Origin: Candidatus Delongbacteria bacterium | GTDB lineage: Bacteria > JAGOEH01 | Length of the DNA: 47,886 nucleotides | Direction of reading: 5' to 3' | NCBI GenBank assembly: GCA_017997825.1 | Contig: JAGOEH010000005.1 | Coordinates: forward strand, 1 to 47,886 | In this document: in pieces, positions 1 through 9,031 of the stretch | Numbering within the stretch: the first letter of the stretch is position 1 | Layout: the number at the start of each line of letters is the position of its first letter | The notes under the pieces: model-generated | Databases searched by the model: none | Told to the model about the DNA's origin: nothing | The model's input: only the letters and a program-made list of their open reading frames with translations | Made by a program: the position numbers and the translations under genes

Positions 1-2
1 AC

Positions 3-800
3 GGCCTGATCGTGGCGCTGGGAGGAGGTGTAGTCGGCGATTTGGGAGGATTCGCAGCCGCCAGCTACATGCGTGGAGTCGATTTTATCCAGATCCCAAC
101 CACCCTGCTGGCCATGGTGGACAGCAGCGTCGGAGGCAAAACCGCCATCAATCTGGCGCATAATAAAAATATCATGGGGGCCTTTCATCAACCCCGTCTG
201 GTGTGCGCCGACCTGAATTTTCTTACGACCCTTCCGGAACGCGAACTGATGGCCGGCATGATGGAAATCATCAAATACGGCCTGATTCTGGATGAAGAAT
301 TCTATCGCTACATCCGGCAAAACCGCCTGGCTATCCGCCAACGCCACCCTGAGGTGATGGCCTACCTGATCTACCGGTCATGCCAACTTAAGGCTCAGAT
401 CGTCTCCATGGATGAAACCGATCAGGGGATCCGAAACATTCTGAATCTCGGCCACACCATCGGCCATGCCCTCGAAAGTTACACCGATTACCTGGTTTAT
501 CTGCACGGCGAAGCTATTGCCGTCGGCACTACCGTTATCATGGAATATCTTCATGAACAAGGAATCATTTCCGATACGATCCATCAGGATTTCATCGATC
601 TGCTCGACGATTTTTCACTCCCTCATACCATCCCGGCTTCCATCGATGTTGAAACCCTCTGTAATCAGCTCCGTTACGATAAGAAAAACAAAAAAGATAA
701 AATCCAGTGGGTTCTGTTGAAAAAAATCGGGATCGCCGCCTGGGATCAACATCTTAATCTTGTCAGGATCGAAAAAATCTTACAAAGGATCACCCAATGA
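3..800 (+). CDS. aroB: 3-dehydroquinate synthase, 5'-truncated by window edge
   Basis: AroB converts DAHP to 3-dehydroquinate, the second step of the shikimate pathway, in the cytoplasm with NAD+ and a divalent metal. The reading frame is open from the first bases of the window, and the translation opens with GLIVALGGGVVGDLGGF, the AroB nucleotide-binding glycine loop, so the N-terminus lies upstream. Further family signatures follow: TTLLAMVDSSVGGKTAIN, the EIIKYG stretch (metal ligand Glu and catalytic Lys), NLGHTIGHALE and LHGEAIAVG, which hold the His ligands. About 265 residues are visible of a usual ~350. Its last four bases (ATGA) overlap the start of aroQ, so the two are translationally coupled. 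The GTG at 12 is internal, not the real start. Confidence 0.95.
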   Translation, partial: GLIVALGGGVVGDLGGFAAASYMRGVDFIQIPTTLLAMVDSSVGGKTAINLAHNKNIMGAFHQPRLVCADLNFLTTLPERELMAGMMEIIKYGLILDEEFYRYIRQNRLAIRQRHPEVMAYLIYRSCQLKAQIVSMDETDQGIRNILNLGHTIGHALESYTDYLVYLHGEAIAVGTTVIMEYLHEQGIISDTIHQDFIDLLDDFSLPHTIPASIDVETLCNQLRYDKKNKKDKIQWVLLKKIGIAAWDQHLNLVRIEKILQRITQ

Positions 801-1237
801 CTGTCACCCGCAAACTCCTGTGCCTGAATGGACCAAATCTGAATATGTTGGGGAAGCGTCAACCTGAGATATACGGTTCCGTCACACTGGACCAGATCCG
901 GGATCAACTTCGCCGGCAAGCCGCCAATCATCAGATTCTACTGGATTTTGTCCAAAGCAATCATGAAGGCGACCTGGTAACCGCCATTCAACAGTCGGAC
1001 AGCACTTACCAGGGTATCATCCTGAATGCCGGGGCTTACACTCATACCAGCATTGCCATTCGTGACGCTATTCTCAGCATCAGCATCCCGGTAATCGAAG
1101 TTCATCTTTCCAATCTAAGCCAACGGGAAGAATTTCGGCATCATTCCTGTTTGACCGATGTATGTCGCGGTATGATAATGGGTTTTGGCTTTCACAGCTA
1201 CCATCTCGCCCTTAACTACTTCATTGAAACCCTTTAA
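797..1237 (+). CDS. aroQ: 3-dehydroquinate dehydratase, type II
   Basis: This enzyme dehydrates 3-dehydroquinate to 3-dehydroshikimate, directly after AroB in the shikimate pathway. The 146-residue length is standard for the small dodecameric type II enzyme. Visible signatures are LNGPNLNMLGKRQPEIYG near the N-terminus, with the catalytic Tyr of the PEIYG loop, then NAGAYTHTSIAIRDA, then EVHLSNLSQREEFRHHS with the active-site His and Arg. The ATG at 797 sits inside the aroB stop (ATGA). The gene is the last of this cluster: it is followed by an A/T-rich block and a new promoter for the HU gene. No other shikimate gene lies downstream in the window. Confidence 0.96.
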   Translation: MTVTRKLLCLNGPNLNMLGKRQPEIYGSVTLDQIRDQLRRQAANHQILLDFVQSNHEGDLVTAIQQSDSTYQGIILNAGAYTHTSIAIRDAILSISIPVIEVHLSNLSQREEFRHHSCLTDVCRGMIMGFGFHSYHLALNYFIETL

Positions 1238-1284
1238 AACCACGATTTTTCTTGTTTTTTTTTAAAAAAAAAAAGTTTTTGGTA

Positions 1285-1313
1285 TTGACAAATAGATTTT
1301 ATCATATTAATAT
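1285..1313 (+). promoter_or_regulatory. sigma70-type promoter for HU gene
   Basis: A perfect TTGACA (1285-1290) is followed after exactly 17 bases by TAATAT (1308-1313). A T-run/A-run block at about 1255-1275 lies just upstream and could act as an UP element, or as a weak end for aroQ transcripts. The predicted start near 1320 leaves a leader of roughly 55 bases before the HU ATG. Confidence 0.8.
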
Positions 1314-1376
1314 TAGAGTAATATGTTCATTTAACCGTGTTTTTTATTGACAACCCAATCCATGAGGAGGAAAGAC

Positions 1377-1649
1377 ATGACGAAAGCCGAATTAATTGAT
1401 GTTGTTGCCGGCAAGTGTGAAATGACGAAAAAAGCGGCTGGATGTGCCATTGATGCAACAATTGAAGCAATTACTGCGGCCTTGTCCAAAGGTGATGGAC
1501 TCACGCTGGTTGGTTTTGGAACCTTTTCGGTGGTTCAGCGCGCCGCCCGCAAAGGCAGAAATCCTCAGACCGGTAAAGAAATCAAGATTAAAGCCCGTAA
1601 GGTTGTGAAATTCAAACCCGGCAAGAATCTGAAAGAAGAAGTCGCTTAA
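1377..1649 (+). CDS. HU/IHF-family DNA-binding protein
   Basis: This is a 90-residue nucleoid-associated protein that bends DNA as a dimer. The sequence begins MTKAELIDVVAGKCEMTKK, the usual HU helical start, and holds GFGTFSVVQRAARKGRNPQT, which covers the GFGxF turn and the beginning of the beta-arm. It ends VKFKPGKNLKEEV, the typical C-terminal helix. The ATG at 1377 is chosen because GAGGAGG (1364-1370) lies six bases upstream; an in-frame TTG at 1347 and ATG at 1362 would place the initiator before or within that site. HU and IHF subunits cannot be told apart by eye here, so no symbol is given. It has its own strong promoter and a terminator about 160 bases downstream. Confidence 0.95.
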   Translation: MTKAELIDVVAGKCEMTKKAAGCAIDATIEAITAALSKGDGLTLVGFGTFSVVQRAARKGRNPQTGKEIKIKARKVVKFKPGKNLKEEVA

Positions 1650-1806
1650 GTATTCTCAATATTAAGAGTCGATTCCATGGTTCGGACAATCCGAGATAGC
1701 GTCGGATTCAATCAGGGTTCTGCCTAGAAGTCCGAATCAGGAAACCATTCAAACGGTTTATGAACGGAAAAACCGAAGCTTACGATAGAAATGGCTCGGT
1801 TATAGG
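1650..1806 (+). ncRNA. structured 3' region, possible 3'UTR-derived small RNA
   Basis: These 157 bases between the HU stop and the terminator hold no ORF but several short inverted repeats. TCGGA/TCCGA pairs at 1682-1686 with 1690-1694 and again at 1702-1706 with 1731-1735. CGGTTT/AAACCG pairs at 1754-1759 with 1770-1775. AACCGA/TCGGTT pairs at 1771-1776 with 1796-1801, so it competes with the previous stem for the same bases. With the terminator at 1807-1840 this could be a small RNA processed from the HU transcript. I do not recognise it as tmRNA, RNase P or SRP RNA, and no promoter is evident just upstream. Confidence 0.3.
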
Positions 1807-1840
1807 AAAAAAAGGAACGATTCAGATCGTTCCTTTTTTT
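1807..1840 (+). terminator. Rho-independent terminator after HU
   Basis: GGAACGA (1814-1820) pairs with TCGTTCC (1827-1833) around a six-base loop. It is flanked by an A-run (1807-1813) and a T-run (1834-1840), so it should work in both directions. Confidence 0.9.
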
Positions 1841-1970
1841 ATTGCACCATGAAAAGGAAACCAAGCAAACCATCCATGGTAATAATCATAATCAAACCCA
1901 ATTCTACGATGCGTCTCGGCACAATATCTCATTCATTTTATTTTGATCGGCAGAATTCATCATCAACGAC

Positions 1971-1998
1971 TTGATTTTTAGTTTTTTTTTGATAGATT
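1971..1998 (+). promoter_or_regulatory. candidate promoter for glutamate dehydrogenase
   Basis: TTGATT (1971-1976) and TAGATT (1993-1998) are separated by 16 bases in an A/T-rich stretch, 35 bases before the start codon. Each box matches the consensus only partly. The rest of 1841-2032 holds nothing else I can identify. Confidence 0.4.
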
Positions 1999-2032
1999 AT
2001 ATGCACACAACCGTAATTCAAAGGAGAAAGAA

Positions 2033-4906
2033 ATGAAGACGTTAAAAGAAATTGCGGAAAGAAGCGTATTAACTGAAGAGCAATTGGAGCAGCTCGAGAA
2101 AAAGATGAAGGAACATCAGAACTATACCGAACGAATCATTCGGGAAGAAATAGAGTGGTTCTGCGCCGGATTGGGAATGAACGACTACTATTTTAAAACC
2201 ACTCCGATGGAAACCATCGCCGGACATATTGAGGCCATCAAGGCGGCTGAAATCATTTCCGCTATCCGCAACGAAAAAGTGGTCAATATCGATCTGGCCA
2301 CCGAATTGGAAAATGAAGCCATCTATCTGGTCGATGACAACCATAACCGGGCTTACGAAACCGAACGCCGTATCGAAAACAAGTACCTATCCTATCGTCT
2401 TCAATCCTATCGCACTCTGGGAAAAACCCATGGGGTAGATCATCTCCGAATGTACCTGGCCTATAAACCCAGCTTCCCGATTCAGCACATTGATCCCAAT
2501 GAAACCGATCTAAGAAAAATCGCCGATATTTCATTTTTAAGCTCCACCACCGAAGAAACCTTCAAACGTTATCAGGAAGTGATCAACCGATCCAAAGGTT
2601 GGGAAACCCCTCTGATCGATACCACCCACAAGAAGGAAACCAATGAACTTCGGATTATGATTGCAGTTAATACTGACTCCAATCAGCACTTTTTCTCCAA
2701 TGTTTCCGATGTCATCAATTCGCATCGTCTGGTTTCCAATCGCAAATACATTGAACACTTCGCCAACGGAAAGACCATCTATGCCATTTATGTCGATGAT
2801 GTCAGCGATCCGGAGCTGATTACCAATGTGGTAGAAGACATCAGCCTGGTGTATGTGATTCCGGAATGCCCTCTCTCCCCATTGTTCCGTGAAGGCAAGC
2901 TGAATGCCCAGGAAACCGTTTTTGCTTATGCGGCCTGGGGATTCGCTCACCAGTTCCTATCCGGGTACAATGAAGAATATATCCGCCTCTCCAAAGAATT
3001 GGAATACTCTCCGGAGCTGATGGGTATCCTCAGAAACATGAAAACCAAACTGGCCAAGGATACCTATACGGAATCCAAAGTATGGGATACCCTGATCCAG
3101 AATTCGGACTACATCCGGAAGGCATTCACGATTTTCGACCGTAAATTCAACCCGGATCTGGAGAATCATTCCATTACCACGGTCATGGATGAATTGAAAA
3201 ATGATATCAGTCGGAATATTAAAATCGAAATTGATAATAAAATCCTTTTAATGGTGCTGAAGTTCATCGAGATGATCCAGAGGACCAATTTTTACTATCA
3301 CGAAAAGACCTCGATCGCGTTTTCCCTCAGCCCCGATTTTCTCAATCCGGTCGACTATCCCGAGATGCCCTTCGGTATCATGTTTATTCTGGGTAGCGAA
3401 TTCCGTGGATTTCATATCCGGTTCCGGGATATCGCCCGTGGGGGGATCCGCATTGTCAAATCACCCAATGTCCAAAGCTATCTGAACAACTCCGATTTTA
3501 TTTTTGACGAGAATTATAACCTGGCGCTGACTCAGCAGCGTAAAAACAAGGATATCCCGGAAGGCGGTTCCAAGGGAACCATTCTGCTGCGCTGGGGGTT
3601 CCAGGACAAAGCGGAATCGGCCTTTAAAAAGTATGTCGACGGATTGTTGGATCTGATCCTGAGCAGTGAGAAAGTCGTCGATTACTATGGTAAACCGGTG
3701 ATCCTCTTCCTTGGACCGGATGAACACACCGCAGAATTAATGGAATGGGCGGCATTGCGGGGCCGGAAACGCCGTTATGCCTATTGGAAAGCCTTTTCCA
3801 CCGGTAAACCGGTCAAAATCGGCGGTATCCCCCATGATCTCTACGGAATGACCACCAATTCCGTCCACCAGTATGTAGTCGGCACTCTGGAAAAACTCCA
3901 GTTGGATGAGGCAAAAATCTCCAAAGTCATGACCGGCGGTCCGGATGGCGATCTGGGAAGCAATGAAATTCTGATCTCTAACGATAAGATCATGGCAATC
4001 GTGGACGGTTCCGGGGTATTGTTCGATCCCCAGGGAATTGACCGCCCTGAAATGACCCGGTTAGCCAAAACCCGTCAGATGATCAAAAACTACGACCGCG
4101 CAAAGTTGTCCGCTCAAGGGTTCATCGTCACCACCGAGGAGCAGGACATCACCCTGCCCAATGGTGAAAAAGTGGTTAATGGGATGGAATTCCGCAATAC
4201 CTTCCATCTCCATCCGCTGTTCAAAGCCGATTTGTTCGTTCCATGCGGCGGTCGGCCCGCTTCCATCAATATCAATAACTGGACCCGCTACCTGGATGAC
4301 CACGGGAATCCCCGCTTCAAAATCATTATCGAAGGGGCCAACCTGTTCATCACCCAGGATGCCCGTTTGAGACTGGAAGAAAAAGGAGTCATTCTCTATA
4401 AGGATGCTTCGGCCAACAAGGGCGGTGTAACCTCTTCCTCGATGGAAGTCTATGCCAGTCTGGCTTTGACCGATGAGGAATACAACGAATGGATGTGCGT
4501 GGTCGATAATAAGGTCCATCCGATCCGTGAACAGTATGTCAATGAAATTCTGGATATCATCAAACTCAATGCCGCGATGGAATTTGAAGCGATCTGGAAA
4601 GAAAACCTCAGGACCAAAACCCCGCGTGCGGTCTTAACCGATCTGCTCAGCAACAAGATCAATCAGGTCACCGATGCCATCTATCAGTCCAATCTGGATC
4701 AGGATAAAGCCCTATTCCGTAAAGTTATCCAATCCCATTCTCCCAAGATTTTAGTGGAAAAAGTCGGCTTGGATAATATTTTCAAACGGGTTCCGGAAAC
4801 CTATCTCAAATCGATCCTGGCGTCACGTCTGGCCAGCCAGTTTGTCTATAAATACGGACTGCAGGCCAATGAAATCGATTTCTTCAATTACCTGAAAGAG
4901 GTCTGA
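2033..4906 (+). CDS. large NAD-type glutamate dehydrogenase (~115 kDa class)
   Basis: The protein is predicted to oxidise L-glutamate to 2-oxoglutarate and ammonia with NAD+, in the cytoplasm. At 957 residues it matches the ~1000-residue class of GDH, not the ~450-residue hexameric enzymes or the ~1600-residue bacterial ones. The first ~400 residues are a poorly conserved regulatory-type region. The catalytic part shows ARGGIRIV (468-475), the GGSKGTILL lysine segment (511-519), GPDEHTAELMEWA (561-573), the dinucleotide-binding TGGPDGDLGSNEI (634-646), VPCGGRPASIN (736-746) and IEGANLFIT (766-774). AAGGAG (2021-2026) lies six bases before the ATG. It is a single-gene unit convergent with ahcY. 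A catabolic role in using glutamate as carbon and nitrogen source is inferred from the family. Confidence 0.93.
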   Translation: MKTLKEIAERSVLTEEQLEQLEKKMKEHQNYTERIIREEIEWFCAGLGMNDYYFKTTPMETIAGHIEAIKAAEIISAIRNEKVVNIDLATELENEAIYLVDDNHNRAYETERRIENKYLSYRLQSYRTLGKTHGVDHLRMYLAYKPSFPIQHIDPNETDLRKIADISFLSSTTEETFKRYQEVINRSKGWETPLIDTTHKKETNELRIMIAVNTDSNQHFFSNVSDVINSHRLVSNRKYIEHFANGKTIYAIYVDDVSDPELITNVVEDISLVYVIPECPLSPLFREGKLNAQETVFAYAAWGFAHQFLSGYNEEYIRLSKELEYSPELMGILRNMKTKLAKDTYTESKVWDTLIQNSDYIRKAFTIFDRKFNPDLENHSITTVMDELKNDISRNIKIEIDNKILLMVLKFIEMIQRTNFYYHEKTSIAFSLSPDFLNPVDYPEMPFGIMFILGSEFRGFHIRFRDIARGGIRIVKSPNVQSYLNNSDFIFDENYNLALTQQRKNKDIPEGGSKGTILLRWGFQDKAESAFKKYVDGLLDLILSSEKVVDYYGKPVILFLGPDEHTAELMEWAALRGRKRRYAYWKAFSTGKPVKIGGIPHDLYGMTTNSVHQYVVGTLEKLQLDEAKISKVMTGGPDGDLGSNEILISNDKIMAIVDGSGVLFDPQGIDRPEMTRLAKTRQMIKNYDRAKLSAQGFIVTTEEQDITLPNGEKVVNGMEFRNTFHLHPLFKADLFVPCGGRPASININNWTRYLDDHGNPRFKIIIEGANLFITQDARLRLEEKGVILYKDASANKGGVTSSSMEVYASLALTDEEYNEWMCVVDNKVHPIREQYVNEILDIIKLNAAMEFEAIWKENLRTKTPRAVLTDLLSNKINQVTDAIYQSNLDQDKALFRKVIQSHSPKILVEKVGLDNIFKRVPETYLKSILASRLASQFVYKYGLQANEIDFFNYLKEV

Positions 4907-4926
4907 TTTAATCGGATCTGACTAAT

Positions 4927-4965
4927 AAAAAAAGGCTGCCCCCTGACGGAGGCAGCCTTTTTTTT
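4927..4965. terminator. bidirectional terminator between GDH and ahcY
   Basis: A ten-base stem, AAAGGCTGCC (4931-4940) with GGCAGCCTTT (4951-4960), has an A-run before it and a T-run after it. It therefore terminates both the plus-strand dehydrogenase and the minus-strand ilv-ahcY operon. Confidence 0.93.
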
Positions 4966-4985
4966 GTGCGCCCGGCAGGGCGCAC
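4966..4985. repeat. GC-rich perfect hairpin beside the terminator
   Basis: GTGCGCCC (4966-4973) and GGGCGCAC (4978-4985) form an eight-base perfect inverted repeat with a four-base loop. It lies directly next to the terminator, on the ahcY side. On the minus strand it would fold before the terminator and could protect the ahcY mRNA 3' end. It has no U-run of its own. Confidence 0.6.
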
Positions 4986-5000
4986 CTACTGAATTAAAAC

Positions 5001-6419
5001 TCAATAGCGATAATGGTCCGGTTTGTAGGGTCCTTGAACATCCACCCCAATATAAGACGCCTGTTTAGCGGTCAAGGTCGTCAATTTAACACCCAGCTTT
5101 TCCAGATGGAGCCTTGCTACTTCTTCATCCAGTTTTTTGGGCAGACAGAAGACCTGGACCGGATACTGGTTCTTCCACAGATCGAGCTGGGCCAGGGTCT
5201 GATTGGTGAATGAATTGCTCATGACAAAACTGGGATGCCCATTGGCACATCCCAAGTTGACCAAACGACCTTCCGCCAGCATCAGGATGCAATGGCCATC
5301 AGTAAAGATATACTTATCAACCTGAGGTTTGACGGTAATTTTTTGAATTCCCGGCCACTGGTTCAGTGCATCGACCTGGATCTCATTATCGAAATGTCCG
5401 ATATTGCAGACGATAGCCTGATCTTTCATTCGGCTCATATGATCGGCTGTGATCACATCGCAGTTTCCGGTCGCTGTGACGAAAATATCGGCTGCAGAGA
5501 GATAATCTTCCAGACAGGCGACCTGGTAGCCTTCCATGGCGGCTTGTAGGGCACAGATCGGATCGATTTCGGAGACAATCACCCGGGCTCCGAAACCCCG
5601 CATGGACTGGGCACATCCCTTCCCGACATCCCCATACCCCATCACGACGACCACCTTGCCGGCCACCATCACACCGGTGGCGCGCTTGATTCCGTCCGCC
5701 AACGATTCACGGCATCCGTACAAATTGTCGAATTTGGATTTGGTTACCGAATCATTGACATTAATGGCCGGAAACAATAATGATCCCTCTTTCATCTTCT
5801 GATAGAGGCGGTGAACCCCGGTCGTCGTTTCTTCACTGACTCCTTTGATCGACGCCACCACCTTATGCCAGCGGTCGGGTTTTTCAGGCAGTTCCTTGAT
5901 AATCAGGTTCTGCAAAATAGCCAATTCTTTATTTTCAGTGGTCGCCGGCGGCAGTTTCCCGGTTCGGCGGTACTCCTCTTCCAAGCGATAACCTTCATGA
6001 ACAAACAGAGTGGCATCTCCCCCGTCATCCACAATCAACTGAGGGCCTTCCTGCTCCGAAAAACTCAGGGCCTGTAACGTACACCACCAGTATTCCTCGA
6101 GGCTTTCGCCTTTCCAGGCGAAAACCGGCACCCCGCGCTGGGCAATGGCAGCCGCCGCATGGTCCTGAGTGGAAAATATATTACAGGAAGCCCAGCGAAC
6201 CTGGGCACCCAACGTGGTCAGGGTTTCAATCAGAACAGCGGTCTGGATCGTCATATGCAATGATCCCGAAATCCGGGCACCCCGGAGGGGTTTCTCCCCG
6301 CCGTATTTGGCCCGCAGCGCCATTAATCCCGGCATCTCCTTCTCGGCAATCTCGATCTCACGACGCCCCCAATCGGCTAAACTGATATCCTTCACTTTGT
6401 AATTCATCGCGGTTTCCAT
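5001..6419 (-). CDS. ahcY: adenosylhomocysteinase
   Basis: It hydrolyses S-adenosylhomocysteine to adenosine and homocysteine with tightly bound NAD+, which relieves product inhibition of methyltransferases. The 472-residue length fits the bacterial form. Visible signatures include TTGVHRLYQ, the Rossmann segment [50 protein letters not shown], and the C-terminal YKPDHYRY with the conserved Lys and Tyr that reach the neighbouring subunit's NAD. The ~40-residue insert typical of long-form enzymes (around [18 protein letters not shown]) is present. AAGGAG lies seven bases before the ATG at 6419, in the 11-base gap after the upstream gene, so it is probably the last gene of the ilv transcript. 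A second ATG four codons in is less likely. Confidence 0.96.
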   Translation of the reverse strand: METAMNYKVKDISLADWGRREIEIAEKEMPGLMALRAKYGGEKPLRGARISGSLHMTIQTAVLIETLTTLGAQVRWASCNIFSTQDHAAAAIAQRGVPVFAWKGESLEEYWWCTLQALSFSEQEGPQLIVDDGGDATLFVHEGYRLEEEYRRTGKLPPATTENKELAILQNLIIKELPEKPDRWHKVVASIKGVSEETTTGVHRLYQKMKEGSLLFPAINVNDSVTKSKFDNLYGCRESLADGIKRATGVMVAGKVVVVMGYGDVGKGCAQSMRGFGARVIVSEIDPICALQAAMEGYQVACLEDYLSAADIFVTATGNCDVITADHMSRMKDQAIVCNIGHFDNEIQVDALNQWPGIQKITVKPQVDKYIFTDGHCILMLAEGRLVNLGCANGHPSFVMSNSFTNQTLAQLDLWKNQYPVQVFCLPKKLDEEVARLHLEKLGVKLTTLTAKQASYIGVDVQGPYKPDHYRY

Positions 6420-6430
6420 CGTTTTTCTCC

Positions 6431-7354
6431 TTATTTATACTTTTCTATCAGGGCTCGCATCGCCGGATCATCCAGATCGGCATTCTCCATCGAAACGATG
6501 GTTCCCTCGATTTTGGGCGCCACCTTCTTATCACCCGAAAAGAAAACACTGACATGCCCCAGATACTTGCCATCCCGAAACGCCTGTCCGAGGGTGGTCT
6601 GATTGATAACCTTGTATTCCCGTTTTCCGGTAATCCCACCTAGAATCAAATCAATTCCGGGAATTTCATGCACCAGCTTCTCATCCCGATCCCAGCCGCT
6701 ATAGCTCAACAGAATGATAAAATTGACCTCGCGGCGCAGTTTCTTGACCAACTCCGGCAAAACACTTCGGACATCCAGAATATCAAACTGGGGCCTCAAA
6801 TGGGACATAAATCCCATCGTGCTACTGTCACATACCCCAATCACCGCGATCTTATTGCCATTCTTCTCAAAGATCTTATAGGCCGGGAAAATCGCTTTCC
6901 GGGTCTTTTTATCGACAATAGTGGCCGATAGAAAACTGGCGGTTGAGAGTTTCTGCAATACGTTAAGGGAATCGATTCCATATCGGAAATCATGCGGGGT
7001 CAGGTTGACCGCATCATATTTCATCAGATTGATCGCATCCACGGTAAAACGTCCTTTGGACTGATCCGCCGTTCCGTCGCCGAACAGCATATTACCGGCA
7101 TCCAGTACCAGCAAAGCTGTTGCCGTATCCCGGACCGTCTTGATCTTAAAGGAACGTTTGATCAAACCGCCTCCGGCGTGCCGGCATCCGCATCCCTGAA
7201 TCTGGGCATGCGTGTCATTGGTATGCAAGATCGTTAAAGGTCCCTTTTTAGGGGTTTGGCTATCGCTCCAGAACCAAAATCCATAACTATATCCCGTCAT
7301 GCCAATAACAAGACTCAATATCAAACCAAATTTAACACCATTATTTCGTTTCAT
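6431..7354 (-). CDS. secreted 5'-nucleotidase/UshA-like metallophosphatase, ligands degenerate
   Basis: The fold is that of the N-terminal metallophosphatase domain of UshA-type 5'-nucleotidases, about 307 residues without the C-terminal substrate domain. It starts with a signal peptide ([18 protein letters not shown]...). [12 protein letters not shown] keeps the first Asp-x-His, followed by a GCGC/GGG segment seen in a subgroup of the family, and [12 protein letters not shown] keeps the next Asp. The usual GNHE motif reads TPHD, LSHxG reads LSYSG, and GGHTH reads GGITG, so several metal ligands appear lost. It may be a non-catalytic relative. The ATG at 7354 is preferred to GTG at 7369 because AAGGAG lies six bases upstream of it. 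It is just upstream of ahcY, whose product adenosine links the two loosely. Confidence 0.75.
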   Translation of the reverse strand: MKRNNGVKFGLILSLVIGMTGYSYGFWFWSDSQTPKKGPLTILHTNDTHAQIQGCGCRHAGGGLIKRSFKIKTVRDTATALLVLDAGNMLFGDGTADQSKGRFTVDAINLMKYDAVNLTPHDFRYGIDSLNVLQKLSTASFLSATIVDKKTRKAIFPAYKIFEKNGNKIAVIGVCDSSTMGFMSHLRPQFDILDVRSVLPELVKKLRREVNFIILLSYSGWDRDEKLVHEIPGIDLILGGITGKREYKVINQTTLGQAFRDGKYLGHVSVFFSGDKKVAPKIEGTIVSMENADLDDPAMRALIEKYK

Positions 7355-7423
7355 GGATAACTCCTTCACTGTGAATTGAGTTCGAATTAATTATAGTAAA
7401 ACGAAAATAATGGTGAAAAGTTC

Positions 7424-7906
7424 CTAAAACTTCTTGGAAAAAATGACCTTATCATCGCCCGGATGGTAAAAATCCTTTAAAACAGCTTCGACCTGATATC
7501 CATGCCGAAGATAAACTTGGCGGGTCGGTTGGTACTGAGGCCGGGAGGAGGTTTCGATATAGATCCCCCTTCCCTGTACAGTCACAATTTGGTTTTCGGT
7601 TTCATGGATCAGCATTCGACCCAGGCCTTGGCCGCGCCGGTTATTGAGCACCGCCAGCCAGTAAAAGTCAAAGCTGCCCTGGGTGCAGGCGATGGGCCCA
7701 TAACAGCTGTACCCCACCACCTGCCCGTCATCCAGCAGGAAAACAAAATAGTAACCGCTGGATTCTCCCTTTTCCAGGCGCTCGCTGACCAATTCTACCG
7801 CCACATCCACTTCCTCGGGATAAAAAAAACCGCTGGATTCGACAATCGTTCGGATAGTCTCGGTGTCCTGCGGCAGAGGCTCGTATCGAAATGTCAGATT
7901 ACCCAT
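7424..7906 (-). CDS. GNAT-family acetyltransferase in the ilv operon
   Basis: This is a 160-residue single-domain GNAT protein predicted to move an acetyl group from acetyl-CoA to an amine; the substrate is unknown. The core is visible as FYWLAVLNNRRGQGLGRMLI, with the R/QxxGxG/A acetyl-CoA loop (RRGQGLG), followed by the helix ending HETENQI and the late strand YLRHGYQVEAVLKDFYHPGDDKVIF. It begins nine bases after the ilvC stop with no clear Shine-Dalgarno, so translation is probably coupled to ilvC. It ends with TAG, which shows that TAG is a normal stop here. A protein-modifying or small-molecule role cannot be decided from sequence. Confidence 0.85.
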   Translation of the reverse strand: MGNLTFRYEPLPQDTETIRTIVESSGFFYPEEVDVAVELVSERLEKGESSGYYFVFLLDDGQVVGYSCYGPIACTQGSFDFYWLAVLNNRRGQGLGRMLIHETENQIVTVQGRGIYIETSSRPQYQPTRQVYLRHGYQVEAVLKDFYHPGDDKVIFSKKF

Positions 7907-7915
7907 GTGAATGTT

Positions 7916-8935
<1,020 letters not shown>

Positions 8936-9031
8936 TTATTTATGGTTCATATCACCAATCGAAATCCCCTTATTCGGTCACAGTTGATAACCGGATCGTA
9001 ACGGGATTGACAATTCGTTGTAATGACAGGA

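Noticed and set aside
1347-1376. Upstream TTG start for HU and a TTGACA at 1347-1352 as a promoter
   Set aside because: The strong GAGGAGG sits at 1364-1370, so the earlier starts overlap it; no -10 box lies at a suitable distance after the second TTGACA.
1650-1806. tmRNA, RNase P RNA or SRP RNA after HU
   Set aside because: Length and conserved cores of these RNAs are not present; only short local stems are seen.
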